A DNA stretch of 64,000 nucleotides from NCBI GenBank assembly GCA_934464775.1, contig CAKSKG010000008.1, positions 1 through 64,000 on the forward strand, written 5' to 3'. The position numbers and the translations under genes were made by a program. Of this stretch, positions 49,941 to 58,312 are shown one piece after another. The stretch's first letter is position 1; each line of letters opens with the position of its first letter. The stretch comes from an uncultured Oscillospiraceae bacterium (GTDB taxonomy: Bacteria; Bacillota; Clostridia; Oscillospirales; Ruminococcaceae). The notes below the pieces were generated by a model. That model did no database searches and was not told the DNA's origin. It saw only the letters and a list, made by a program, of their open reading frames with translations.

Positions 49941-49959
49941 TTTTATAACTTCCTTACGA

Positions 49960-50811
49960 TTATTGATCCGAGGTTTTTGAATTTTCAATGGTTTGCAGGA
50001 ACGGGTCGGGGGTCTTTTCGGCTTCTCTTGCAGCGTCTGTGGAATTAAAGCTTCTGCGCTGTTTTATCGTCCATACAAGACCTGCGGAGCATAGAACAAG
50101 CATTACCGCTTCTATTATGTAAATGTTGTTCAGATACGATGCAAGCATTACAGTGATAAAATTAAGCGCAGTATGAAGCCCTATGGCAATAAGCCAGTTT
50201 CTCACCGAATGACCGCTGCGGACGCCTTTGAATATTACAGTCGATGCCGTGATATGGAACATCAGTGCGGAGATGCGCTCCAATATGCCCATGCGTATAA
50301 GGGGAGCGGTCAGCGAGGTTATGCTGCTTATAACAAGGTCGGTCTGCTCCTGCGGCATGGACATTCCCAAGTATTCTTCAAGGCTGCCGCCGTTGTATAT
50401 TGCCGCAAGCATGAGGTAGGATATGTAGCCGAGTCCGCACAGCGATATCATCTCGCAGAAGCCGTGACCAAGACCGAAGCCGATGGAATCCTTGTAGCTG
50501 CGGTGATTTTTCAGTACAAAGCGGACGAATATCAGACGTGCGCTTTCCTCGAAAAGCCCTGCTGTAAAGCAGGTCACCAGCGACCCGATCACAGTCACGG
50601 AAAAGGCTGCATACCATGACTGCGCCGAAAGCAGCGTCATGATAGGTATGCGAAGCACCAGCTGGGATATTGCAAATGCTCCGAAGCCGCTGAAAAATGC
50701 AGCGGGACTTATTTTTCTTGCCGCCAAAAGAATTATGGCTGCTATTACAGGCGCTGCCGCAGTTATGATAACGCCCACGGTCAGAGCCGTCATTACGCTC
50801 GATGATATCAT
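49960..50811 (-). CDS. YhfC-family putative intramembrane metalloprotease
   Basis: 283 residues from MISSSVMTALTVG; ATG 50811 has AGGAGG 9 nt upstream. The frame stays open upstream into repeat element C, but that extension is repeat-derived. Seven to eight hydrophobic helices carry the metal-binding pattern seen in CPBP/YhfC-type proteins: GLFEESARLIFVRF, IGFGLGHGFCEM and GLHTALNF. It may be a membrane protease, or a related non-proteolytic protein. The 170-residue C-terminal half ends in a charged tail. Its promoter lies beyond element C, so the mRNA would begin with that hairpin. Confidence 0.87.
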   Translation of the reverse strand: MISSSVMTALTVGVIITAAAPVIAAIILLAARKISPAAFFSGFGAFAISQLVLRIPIMTLLSAQSWYAAFSVTVIGSLVTCFTAGLFEESARLIFVRFVLKNHRSYKDSIGFGLGHGFCEMISLCGLGYISYLMLAAIYNGGSLEEYLGMSMPQEQTDLVISSITSLTAPLIRMGILERISALMFHITASTVIFKGVRSGHSVRNWLIAIGLHTALNFITVMLASYLNNIYIIEAVMLVLCSAGLVWTIKQRRSFNSTDAAREAEKTPDPFLQTIENSKTSDQ

Positions 50812-50846
50812 GTTAAAGATCCTCCTGATTTTGCATTGATGTAATA

Positions 50847-51009
50847 AGAACCTGTCTTCATAAGCATATGCACACGTCTTTTCGGCAAATTTTGCTGCAT
50901 ACTGCGTTAAAAGTCCTTGCCGTGCGGCAGCACGCCTGCGGATTTTTGCCTTGTCTGCAACAAATTTATGCTCGAAAATCCGCATACATTTCTTATGAAG
51001 ACAAGTCCT
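50847..51009. repeat. 163-bp MITE-like long hairpin (element C)
   Basis: Terminal inverted repeats of 18 bp (50847-50864 and 50992-51009) match at 16 positions. The arms pair imperfectly along their length. The exact centre is a 5-bp stem CGTGC/GCACG around GGCA (50921-50934), followed by CCTGCG. Its outer ends are the same as those of element B, while its apex is the same design as in element A. No ORF is encoded. It sits between a consensus promoter and the YhfC-like gene. Confidence 0.8.
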
Positions 51010-51015
51010 AATTTT

Positions 51016-51044
51016 ATTATATCACGGCAAAATGGCTGTGTCAA
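51016..51044 (-). promoter_or_regulatory. Consensus sigma-A promoter for the YhfC-SGNH genes
   Basis: On the minus strand: TTGACA (51044-51039), 17-bp spacer, TATAAT (51021-51016), perfect consensus. Transcription should start near 51009, the edge of element C. Confidence 0.85.
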
Positions 51045-51081
51045 CAAAAAAAGCGGAAGCTGTCGCCGTGACTGCTTCCGC
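51045..51081 (-). terminator. Terminator after the CwlD-like amidase gene
   Basis: An 8-bp stem (51053-51060 with 51074-51081) and a run of T on the minus strand that abuts the -35 box of the next promoter. Confidence 0.82.
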
Positions 51082-51086
51082 CAGAA

Positions 51087-51803
51087 TTATTTTCTTCCGT
51101 CAAGATAAAGCATTATGCCCTCAAAAACGGTGAATGCCGTTTTTTGCTGATACGAGCTGTCGGTGAGGTGTGCCGCCTCGTCGGGATTTGATAAAAAGCC
51201 GCATTCTGCCATTACCGCAGGATTTTTGCAGAAGTGGCAGAGATAAAGCTCGCTGCCGCATAGTTTTGTTTCACGGGTATTGTATGGCTGGAGATTGTTT
51301 TTGAAAAGCGACTGGAGCGTTGATGCAAGCTGTGCGCTTTCGGGATTTGCCGCCGAATAGAACATCTGCGCTCCGCTGAACTGAGGGTCGCTGTAAGTGT
51401 TCTGGTGGATCGAAACGCACACAGAATCGGGGTACTTGTTGAAAAGCTCCAGCCGATTTTCCATATCGGATATTTTCTGGGCACGGATACCCTCGATGCC
51501 GCTGTCGTGTATGGAAGTATCGGTGTCACGGGTGGTTTCCACGGTATAGCCGAAAATTTCCGCCATGTCGCGCACCGAAAGCATTATGTTGAGATTGATG
51601 CCCTTTTCGGGAGTTCCGTCCGCCGTGGAGCAGCCGCCGTCCATTCCGCCGTGGCCTGCGTCCAATACGATCACAGTTTTATCCTCGGGCACGGTGCTGA
51701 CGTAAACCGCCGTGTCCGATCTGCTGACGGCGTAGCATATCACCCCGATGCCGAGGCAGAGCGTTGCCGCCGCAAAGACCGAATCCATTTTGAATCTGCG
51801 CAT
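51087..51803 (-). CDS. N-acetylmuramoyl-L-alanine amidase, CwlD-like
   Basis: 238 residues from MRRFKMDSVFAA; ATG 51803 has AAGGAGG upstream. One N-terminal membrane helix or signal anchor (about 7-26) is followed by an Amidase_3 domain. Zinc ligands and catalytic residues are in VLDAGHGGMDGG, GTPEKGINLNI, VCVSIHQN and MAECGFLSN. The size and single-domain layout match CwlD, which removes stem peptides to allow muramic-lactam formation in the spore cortex. A SigE-like promoter lies upstream, and sigE itself is 4 kb away, which supports a sporulation role. Confidence 0.9.
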   Translation of the reverse strand: MRRFKMDSVFAAATLCLGIGVICYAVSRSDTAVYVSTVPEDKTVIVLDAGHGGMDGGCSTADGTPEKGINLNIMLSVRDMAEIFGYTVETTRDTDTSIHDSGIEGIRAQKISDMENRLELFNKYPDSVCVSIHQNTYSDPQFSGAQMFYSAANPESAQLASTLQSLFKNNLQPYNTRETKLCGSELYLCHFCKNPAVMAECGFLSNPDEAAHLTDSSYQQKTAFTVFEGIMLYLDGRK

Positions 51804-51837
51804 AATATCCTCCTTGTCCAAAGCTGCGTTTACTCAA

Positions 51838-51864
51838 TTTATATGTGGACCGGGAGGCTTTTAT
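51838..51864 (-). promoter_or_regulatory. Possible SigE-type promoter for the CwlD-like gene
   Basis: On the minus strand: ATA (51864-51862), 16-bp spacer, CATATAAA (51845-51838). This resembles the mother-cell SigE pattern (ATA, 16-18 bp, CATAxAAT). No sigma-A promoter is seen in the gap. Confidence 0.4.
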
Positions 51865-51890
51865 GTCAGGGGAGACTGAAACACAAAAAC

Positions 51891-51925
51891 AGAAAAGCTC
51901 TTATCCGAAAGATAAGAGCTTTTCT
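51891..51925 (-). terminator. Terminator after tRNA-Lys
   Basis: A perfect 15-bp stem (51891-51905 with 51911-51925), loop CGAAA, followed by GTTTTTG on the minus strand. Confidence 0.9.
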
Positions 51926-51926
51926 G

Positions 51927-52002
51927 TGGTGTGCCATTGGGGATTTGAACCCCAGACCCTTTGATTAAAAGTCAAATGCTCTGCCGACTGAGCTAATGGC
52001 AC
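51927..52002 (-). tRNA. tRNA-Lys (anticodon TTT), CCA encoded
   Basis: 76 nt. The acceptor arms GTGCCAT and ATGGCAC pair perfectly, the D-arm reads AGCTCAGTCGGCAGAGC, the anticodon loop is CTTTTAA with TTT at 51969-51967, and the T-arm reads GGGGTTCAAATCCCC. The 3' end ACCA is encoded. Confidence 0.97.
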
Positions 52003-52055
52003 ATATATAAGCATTGTTTTCTATCCGATATATAAGACATTCACAACGCTTATTT

Positions 52056-52084
52056 ATTATACAGTATAAAGAACATTTTGTCAA
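52056..52084 (-). promoter_or_regulatory. Consensus sigma-A promoter for tRNA-Lys
   Basis: On the minus strand: TTGACA (52084-52079), 17-bp spacer, TATAAT (52061-52056), perfect consensus, about 55 bp before the tRNA. Confidence 0.9.
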
Positions 52085-52172
52085 TAGATATTTCCGAATA
52101 TTTTATTTTTTGTCATATAGATGATTTTACTGCGTCGATAATTGCATTTGTTAGTAATATTTGCACAAATAA

Positions 52173-52964
52173 TTATCTGTCATATTCAAATTCTATCCTG
52201 TCCGTGTGGATAATAAATTCGGGAAAGCTCTTTTTGTTGCGGCAGAGAGCATGAAGCTCATACATTCCGTTTGCAAGATACATCTCATTGTATATCCACT
52301 CGGCATTTTCAAGCTCATCGTCCAGCCGCTCCACGGAGCAGTCATGGAGATGCATTGCCGTAACATCGGAGCCGCTGCCGTAGTTGTTTATATATACAGT
52401 GATATCGGTGCCGCTGCGGACTATTTTTCTTATGCTGCCGCCTTTAAAGCCGTATTCCTTCCAGATCTCATCGGGGATAGGCTCGGTTCTTGCAGGATAT
52501 TCCTCCTCGAAGCGGAAGTCCGTTTCCTGCATGAAAATGCGGCAGCTGTCGGCGTATTCCTCCAGCAGCTCGGTGACGTGTTCGTCCGCATAGCCCAGAG
52601 CAGCGATCCTTATATCGGGTATCTGCGATATGATCTCCTCGGGAAGTATCAGCCGCAGATTCTCGATCTTTTCCGAAAGACGCTTTGCTGCGATGAACGG
52701 TGCATCTTCGGGCAGGTGAGTGTGCTGCCAGCGGTCATATTCCGCACGGACGATATCCTCGCTTTCGGCTCTGTCCTCGGCGAAAACATCATATGATGTG
52801 TTGCTTATCTGCACGCATTCAAAGCGGATCTCCTCGGTAAACACCGCAAAAATTTTCTCGTAAAATTCACGGCTGCTCATGTCCTTTGAGGAGCAGTGCC
52901 GCAGATTCAGGGCAAGTCCCGTAGCCTTTGATTTAAGATACCATTCTTTTGTGTAGTAGTACAT
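52173..52964 (-). CDS. DUF4085-like protein of unknown function
   Basis: 263 residues, soluble, acidic. The start MYYYTKEWYLKSK resembles the DUF4085 family, whose members begin with a similar YFTKEWY motif; the rest carries no catalytic motif I know. The C-terminal half is predicted beta-rich (ITVYINNYGSGSDVTAMHLHDCSVE). It is 19 bp after the MATE gene and cotranscribed with it. The family assignment is tentative. Confidence 0.7.
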   Translation of the reverse strand: MYYYTKEWYLKSKATGLALNLRHCSSKDMSSREFYEKIFAVFTEEIRFECVQISNTSYDVFAEDRAESEDIVRAEYDRWQHTHLPEDAPFIAAKRLSEKIENLRLILPEEIISQIPDIRIAALGYADEHVTELLEEYADSCRIFMQETDFRFEEEYPARTEPIPDEIWKEYGFKGGSIRKIVRSGTDITVYINNYGSGSDVTAMHLHDCSVERLDDELENAEWIYNEMYLANGMYELHALCRNKKSFPEFIIHTDRIEFEYDR

Positions 52965-52983
52965 TCAGATCACCCTTCAAGTG

Positions 52984-54345
52984 TTATTGTTGATTTTCTC
53001 TGCCCAGCTTCCTTACGAACCATATCAGAAACGGCAGGCTCGTTGCGGCGGAAAGCACATCTGCCGCAGTCTGTACGGAAATAACTCCGTTCAGACCGTA
53101 TATATCGGGCAGTATAAGTATCAGCGGAATAAAATATATTCCCTGCCTGCATGATGAAAGCAGCACGGCAGTCCATGATTTTCCGATAGACTGGAACGTC
53201 ATGTTCGATGTTGTGGTAAGGGGAAGCAGCGGCATTGAAAGGCACTGTATGCGGAGCGCCAAAGCTCCCGTTTCAATTACCTGCGGATCGTCTTTGATGA
53301 ACAGCTCCATAAGCTGCGGAGCAAATATAAAGCCTCCTGCAGCAAGCACAGTCATCATTATCGTTGCGGTGATATAATTGAACATCAGCGCTTCCTTTAC
53401 GCGCTTGTATTTTCCTGCGCCGTAGTTGAAGCCCGCAACGGGCTGATAGCCCTGACCGAAGCCAAGTATCACCGAGAATATCAGCATGAATATCTTCCCG
53501 ACGATGCTTATTGCCGCCACAGCCGCATCTCCGTAATCCGCCGCCGCATTGTTCAGCATCACGGTGGAAATGCTTGCCAGTCCCTGTCGGCAGAACGAGG
53601 GCAGACCGTTTCTGATTATTTTCAGATACAGCATCGGCGAGCGTGATATGCTCCGCACCGACAGCCTGACGGTGGTTTTCTTCGCAAGGAAAAAATATAA
53701 CAGAATGCAGAAGCTTATGATATTTCCGATAAGCGTTGCCGCAGCTGCGCCCGTTATCCCCATGTCAAAAACAAAGATCATCAGAGGGTCAAGTCCGATG
53801 TTGAGTATGCTTCCCGAAGCAAGTCCTATCATCGAGAGCCGAGCTTTTCCCTCGGAGCGGAGAATATTGTTCAGCACAAAGGTCATGGTCATGAACGGTG
53901 CGGAGATAAGTATATATTTTCCGTATTCGGCGGCATAGGGGAGTATAGTTTCCGTTGAGCCGAGCAGCCGCATAAGCGGTTCAAGCGTAAGCAGTCCCGT
54001 TATCCCGAGCAGCAGTCCGAAAACTGCGGAAGCCGCAAGTCCCGAGGACGCATAGCAGTCGGCTTCGTCATTTTTCCGCTGTCCGAGCAGTCGTGATATT
54101 GCGGAGCCTGAACCCATTCCCAGTGTGAAGCCCACTGCCTGTATCACAGCCATAAGCGAGAAAACTATTCCGATAGCGCCCGAAGCGCTTGTTCCCAGCT
54201 TCGACACGAAAAATGTGTCCGCAGTGTTGTATACCGATGTTACCAGCATCGAGATTATCGTTGGCACCGCAAGTCCTGCCACCAGTGGCTTTACCGGCGT
54301 TTCGGTCATTTTTGCAAACTGACTGTTTTCATCAGATCTGTTCAT
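52984..54345 (-). CDS. MATE family efflux transporter
   Basis: 453 residues, twelve hydrophobic helices. Helix 1 region LVAGLAVPTIISMLVTSVYNTADTFFVSKLG and helix 7 region NGLPSFCRQGLASISTVMLNNAAADYG are typical of the MepA/NorM-like branch. It exports drugs or metabolites by ion exchange. First gene of a two-gene unit with the DUF4085-like protein. Not a close relative of the MATE gene at 45112. Confidence 0.94.
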   Translation of the reverse strand: MNRSDENSQFAKMTETPVKPLVAGLAVPTIISMLVTSVYNTADTFFVSKLGTSASGAIGIVFSLMAVIQAVGFTLGMGSGSAISRLLGQRKNDEADCYASSGLAASAVFGLLLGITGLLTLEPLMRLLGSTETILPYAAEYGKYILISAPFMTMTFVLNNILRSEGKARLSMIGLASGSILNIGLDPLMIFVFDMGITGAAAATLIGNIISFCILLYFFLAKKTTVRLSVRSISRSPMLYLKIIRNGLPSFCRQGLASISTVMLNNAAADYGDAAVAAISIVGKIFMLIFSVILGFGQGYQPVAGFNYGAGKYKRVKEALMFNYITATIMMTVLAAGGFIFAPQLMELFIKDDPQVIETGALALRIQCLSMPLLPLTTTSNMTFQSIGKSWTAVLLSSCRQGIYFIPLILILPDIYGLNGVISVQTAADVLSAATSLPFLIWFVRKLGRENQQ

Positions 54346-54395
54346 TTTCCTATCCGATCCTTTATATAATAGTATAACGTTCCATATCTTTTGTT

Positions 54396-54424
54396 ATTAT
54401 ATCACAATATCCAATTTACTGCAA
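54396..54424 (-). promoter_or_regulatory. Sigma-A-type promoter for the MATE-DUF4085 genes
   Basis: On the minus strand: TTGCAG (54424-54419), 17-bp spacer, TATAAT (54401-54396). Confidence 0.75.
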
Positions 54425-54432
54425 GCCGTCCG

Positions 54433-54466
54433 TCCGACATATTTTTCGGCGGACAGCGTTTATAAT
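54433..54466 (+). promoter_or_regulatory. Candidate Spo0A-dependent promoter of spoIIGA-sigE
   Basis: TATAAT (54461-54466) has no matching -35 box at 17 bp. At that place (54433-54439, reverse strand) lies TGTCGGA, one mismatch from the 0A box TGTCGAA. In B. subtilis the spoIIG promoter is also activated by Spo0A bound over the -35 region. The match is weak evidence. Confidence 0.35.
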
Positions 54467-54508
54467 CATAGTTGTGGGTAAGCTCATTATATACGGAGGC
54501 GCGGCTGA

Positions 54509-55339
54509 ATGTATATTTATATTGATGTGCTTATAGTAACATCGGTCTATATTGATTTTTTGCTGATAAAGGCTGCGGGAAAGCTGCTTCGGCTTCGATG
54601 TACGGCGGCAAGGAGCATTCTTGCGGCGCTGGCAGGAAGTCTGTTCTCGCTGACACTGCTGCTGCCGCCGCCGGGAGCGTTATTTTCCGCAGCGGTAAGG
54701 ATAGTTTCCGTTATGTGCATGGTGCTTATCGCATTCGGCTTCGGCGGAGCGGCACGGTATGTCAAGACCTGCATAGTTTTCTCGCTGATAAGCTTTCTGT
54801 TTGCGGGAATGTGCTTTTTCCTGTCCCAGTCGGCGGCAGGGGGATTCATACTTTGCAGGGGAGGGGCGGTGTATTTCGATATTTCCCTGACCGTGCTGAT
54901 AGTATCCACTGCCGCCGCATACTGCGCAGCTCTGCTTTACAGGAAGATCACCGATAAAGGCACCGATTTCAGGGGCACATACACGCTGACCGTATGCTTC
55001 GGCGGAAAATATGCTTCCGTGAAAGCGGCTGCCGATACGGGAAATACCCTTACCGACAGCGTAACGGGCGACAGCATAATCGTGTGCGGCGAAAAGCAGC
55101 TGTCGGATATTTTTTCATCGGGAGATATCCCACGGAGCTTTTCTGCGGCTGTTCCGAAGGGCTGGCGGTTCGTTCCGTACAATACGGCTTCGGGCAGCGG
55201 GATAATGCCCGTGTTCCGTCCGCAGTCGATCTACATACGGAACGATGAAAACGGAAAACGCTGCCGTGCGGAAGCTCTGATAGGCGTTGCGGAAGCGGAT
55301 ATGGAAACAGCAGTGTTCGATCCTGTGATATTCAATTAA
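54509..55339 (+). CDS. spoIIGA: Sporulation sigma-E factor-processing peptidase SpoIIGA
   Basis: 276 residues. The N-terminal half has about five membrane helices (MYIYIDVLIVTSVYIDFLLIKAAGKLL). The C-terminal half is an aspartic-protease-like domain with the active-site motif AADTGNTLTDSVTGDSI. It cleaves the pro-sequence from pro-SigE at the septum after a signal from SpoIIR. It starts with a good GGAGG site and lies 17 bp before sigE, the standard pairing. Confidence 0.94.
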   Translation: MYIYIDVLIVTSVYIDFLLIKAAGKLLRLRCTAARSILAALAGSLFSLTLLLPPPGALFSAAVRIVSVMCMVLIAFGFGGAARYVKTCIVFSLISFLFAGMCFFLSQSAAGGFILCRGGAVYFDISLTVLIVSTAAAYCAALLYRKITDKGTDFRGTYTLTVCFGGKYASVKAAADTGNTLTDSVTGDSIIVCGEKQLSDIFSSGDIPRSFSAAVPKGWRFVPYNTASGSGIMPVFRPQSIYIRNDENGKRCRAEALIGVAEADMETAVFDPVIFN

Positions 55340-55356
55340 CGAAAGGAAATGATAAT

Positions 55357-56091
55357 ATGTCAGGAGCAGAAGTGTTCACACGTATATGCAGGCTTGCCGC
55401 CGCATTGTGCAGAGGAATAATGCTGAAGCTGTGGGGCAGGGACGGGGTGTATTATATCAACGGTCCCGACTCGCTGCCCCCTCCGCTCACTCCCGAGGAG
55501 GAGGAAAGAGTATTTGCTCTGCTGGAGACAGACCCTGCGGCTGCCCGTGATGAGCTGATAGTCCATAATCTTCGGCTGGTGGTGTATATCGCACGGAAAT
55601 TCGAGTCTACGGGCATCGGCGTCGAGGACCTTATATCTATCGGAACGGTGGGGCTGATAAAGGCGGTGAACACATTCTGTCCCTGCAAGAACATCAAGCT
55701 TGCCACATATGCTTCAAGGTGCATTGAGAATGAGATACTCATGTTCCTGCGGAAAGCCTCACAAAACAGGAACGAAATATCCATAGACGAGCCGCTGAAT
55801 ATCGACTGGGACGGCAACGAGCTGCTGCTGTCCGATATCCTCGGCACGGAGGAGGATACCGTTAACAGCGGCATAGAAACAACTGCGGAGCGTCAGGTGC
55901 TTCGTGAGGCTGTGAGCCGTCTGCCTGCAAGGGAGCGGGAGATAATGGAAATGCGCTTCGGGCTTATTACGGGACATGAGCTGACCCAGAAAGAGACTGC
56001 GGATCTGATCGGCATATCACAGTCCTATATCTCACGGCTGGAAAAAAAGATAATCAAAAAGCTTAGAAAGGAGTTGGAACAGATATTGTAA
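55357..56091 (+). CDS. sigE: RNA polymerase sporulation sigma factor SigE (pro-form)
   Basis: 244 residues. The first about 35 residues are the hydrophobic-basic pro-sequence (RLAAALCRGIMLKLWGRDGVYYING). Region 2 has ARDELIVHNLRLVVYIARKFESTGIGVEDLISIGTVGLIKAV. Region 4 has REREIMEMRFGL and ETADLIGISQSYISRLEKKIIKKLR, the -35-binding helix-turn-helix. It directs early mother-cell gene expression during sporulation. In many spore formers sigG follows; here it does not, and the next gene is a lysozyme. Confidence 0.96.
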   Translation: MSGAEVFTRICRLAAALCRGIMLKLWGRDGVYYINGPDSLPPPLTPEEEERVFALLETDPAAARDELIVHNLRLVVYIARKFESTGIGVEDLISIGTVGLIKAVNTFCPCKNIKLATYASRCIENEILMFLRKASQNRNEISIDEPLNIDWDGNELLLSDILGTEEDTVNSGIETTAERQVLREAVSRLPAREREIMEMRFGLITGHELTQKETADLIGISQSYISRLEKKIIKKLRKELEQIL

Positions 56092-56207
56092 GCATTATGT
56101 AAACATTTGTCGGAACGTATGTTTCTGTATGATTACCAGTTTTCACGGCTTTTTTTATGTAAAATGAAGAAATGTTTTGTAATTTTTGTTTTTGAACTGT
56201 TTTTTTC

Positions 56208-56236
56208 TTGACATATTTGTTTTATGATGTTAATAT
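56208..56236 (+). promoter_or_regulatory. Sigma-A-type promoter for the GH25 gene
   Basis: TTGACA (56208-56213), 17-bp spacer, TAATAT (56231-56236), about 100 bp before the start. The rest of the gap 56092-56334 is AT-rich; no clear sigE terminator is seen. Confidence 0.75.
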
Positions 56237-56334
56237 TAAAGTATATTAAGATTCGCAAACTATGCATTTTATGCTAAGATCAGAAAATAAAGAAAAAACG
56301 GCAGTCAAACAAAGAACAAGGAGAACAAAATATT

Positions 56335-58224
56335 ATGAATGCAAAAGCCATTGTCCGCAGTGCGGCAGCAGCAGCAGCCTCGCTGGTCATGTGCCTGTCG
56401 GGAGCAGTGTCGGTGTCCGCATTTACGGATCCTGCCATTGATGCGGGAATAATAGATGAAAACGGCGTTATCATTTCCTCGTATGCAAACAGTTCGGGCT
56501 CTGTCCGCGGAAGCAAATTTTCAATTCCCACAGACAGCATCACGCTCTCCTGCGGAGAAACATACAGGATCGTTCCCACATTTTATTCGGCAGAGGATAA
56601 TTACATAAACTTTACCGTTGAAAACAATTCCGTTGCCGATGTTGCTGCGGACGGAACGGTCACAGGCGTTGGTTCGGGAAGCACAGTGATAAACTGCACC
56701 GCTTCCGACGGAACCTCGGTACAGCTGAAGGTACAGGTCGTTAAGGAGGGCGAAAGCGCTTCTGCGACAAAGGTATATTTCAGTCAGCATTACAAGCAGC
56801 TCAAGGTGGGCGATGTGTGGCGTGCTTCCGCTTCGATAGCTCCAAAGGGCTGCAAATATACGGTCAAGTATCATTCCGACAACAAGAGCGTCGCAACCGT
56901 TATAAAGACAGGCGATGTTACGGCTGTTGGAGCAGGTAGCTGCACGATCACTATAACTACCGATAACGGTCTTACCGATACAATGGTGATCGACGTAACG
57001 GACGAAAGTGCCGCAGCCGACAGCGGCGAATACGGCATTCCTGCGGAAGGCTCATATATTGCTTTTGAAGCGGATACTCTCGAGATCGCTTCCGGCGAAA
57101 AGGTGAAGCCTGCCGTTACGGTAAATTCCGACAGCTCGGACAATACTCTGAAATTCAGCTCCTCCGATACCTCCGTTGCAAAGGTATCAAGCAAGGGAAC
57201 TATCAAGGGAATAAGCAAGGGCAAGGCTGACATCACTGTTACCTGCGGCGATCTCTCCGATGTTATAACGGTCTATGTTGACTGCACCGCAGAGGAAGAT
57301 ATTGTTCCCGAGTATGACGAAAACGGCAATCTGCTGCCCTCAAAGGTGGAATTTATATATAATTCCGATATGCTGGAGGTAGGCGAGAAGTTTTCTACGG
57401 GACTTAAAATATATCCCAAGGGAACAACCTATGAGCTTACATATTCGTCCAGCGACACTTCCGTTGCGATAGTCAGCAAAAAGGGAACCGTCAAGGGCGT
57501 GGGAGCCGGTACAGCCGTTATTACGGTCACCACCAACAACGGCAAATCCGATTCGTTCCTTGTAACGGTTTATAATGAGCGTCTTTCGGGCATCGACGTT
57601 TCAAAGTGGAACGGCGATATCGACTGGGAAACGGTAAGCAAGAATCCCGATATCAATTTTGTAATGATAAGATCCTCTTACGGCTATGAAAACACCGATC
57701 CAAAGCTGGACCGCAATGTTGAGGGCTGCGAGAAGTACAATATTCCTTACGGCTTCTATCATTATATGTATGCCGAAAATGTCGAGGAGGCTTCCCGTGA
57801 AGCGGATTACTTCCTTGATGCCATAAGCGGCTATAATCCCACATATCCTGTTGTTCTGGATATCGAGGAATCGTTCTATCAGAAGATGTCCAAGAAGCAG
57901 GTCACCGATATCGTCTGCACCTTTATGGAAAAGCTGGAGGACGCAGGCTATTATGCTATGATATACAGCTATGCCAAGTTCTTTGACGATAATCTGGAGA
58001 TCGACCGTGTTAGCAGATATGATTTCTGGGTTGCCTGCTGGGGCTCACATGACCGTCTGAACGAGAATTTCAGCTATTCCTACGGTATGTGGCAGTACAG
58101 CGAAACAGGCAGGATCAGCGGCTGCGACGAGGCTGTTGACCTTAATTACAGCTATAAGAATTATCCTTATATAATCAAGAAATACGGACTTAACGGCTTT
58201 ATCACCGATGACAGCGGCACGTAA
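56335..58224 (+). CDS. Secreted GH25 lysozyme with N-terminal Ig-like (Big_2) repeats
   Basis: 629 residues. Signal peptide (RSAAAAAASLVMCLSGAVSVSA). Residues about 65-415 hold four bacterial Ig-like repeats, each with the pattern (V/A)A-x(3)-(D/K)G-T-(V/I)-x-G-(V/I) such as VADVAADGTVTGVGSGSTVI and VAKVSSKGTIKGISKGKADI. The GH25 catalytic domain starts at 417: Asp421 in SGIDVSKWNGDIDW, and Asp509 and Glu511 in VVLDIEES. It cleaves the MurNAc-GlcNAc bond. The Ig repeats probably bind the wall or hold the enzyme outside. Function in cell-wall turnover or in competition is open. Confidence 0.94.
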   Translation: MNAKAIVRSAAAAAASLVMCLSGAVSVSAFTDPAIDAGIIDENGVIISSYANSSGSVRGSKFSIPTDSITLSCGETYRIVPTFYSAEDNYINFTVENNSVADVAADGTVTGVGSGSTVINCTASDGTSVQLKVQVVKEGESASATKVYFSQHYKQLKVGDVWRASASIAPKGCKYTVKYHSDNKSVATVIKTGDVTAVGAGSCTITITTDNGLTDTMVIDVTDESAAADSGEYGIPAEGSYIAFEADTLEIASGEKVKPAVTVNSDSSDNTLKFSSSDTSVAKVSSKGTIKGISKGKADITVTCGDLSDVITVYVDCTAEEDIVPEYDENGNLLPSKVEFIYNSDMLEVGEKFSTGLKIYPKGTTYELTYSSSDTSVAIVSKKGTVKGVGAGTAVITVTTNNGKSDSFLVTVYNERLSGIDVSKWNGDIDWETVSKNPDINFVMIRSSYGYENTDPKLDRNVEGCEKYNIPYGFYHYMYAENVEEASREADYFLDAISGYNPTYPVVLDIEESFYQKMSKKQVTDIVCTFMEKLEDAGYYAMIYSYAKFFDDNLEIDRVSRYDFWVACWGSHDRLNENFSYSYGMWQYSETGRISGCDEAVDLNYSYKNYPYIIKKYGLNGFITDDSGT

Positions 58225-58257
58225 TAAATGACGGAATAATATAATAAAGTATATCAG

Positions 58258-58290
58258 GGCGGCATATAATATGTATGCCGCCTTATTTTA
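58258..58290 (+). terminator. Terminator after the GH25 gene
   Basis: A perfect 9-bp stem (58258-58266 with 58274-58282) around a 7-nt loop, followed by TTATTTTA. Weak U-tract. Confidence 0.7.
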
Positions 58291-58312
58291 CGGAAAAAGA
58301 AAGGAAGATCCT

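Noticed and set aside
50812..50985. N-terminal extension of the YhfC-like protein
   Set aside because: The extra codons come from repeat element C, and the ATG at 50811 has a strong AGGAGG site.
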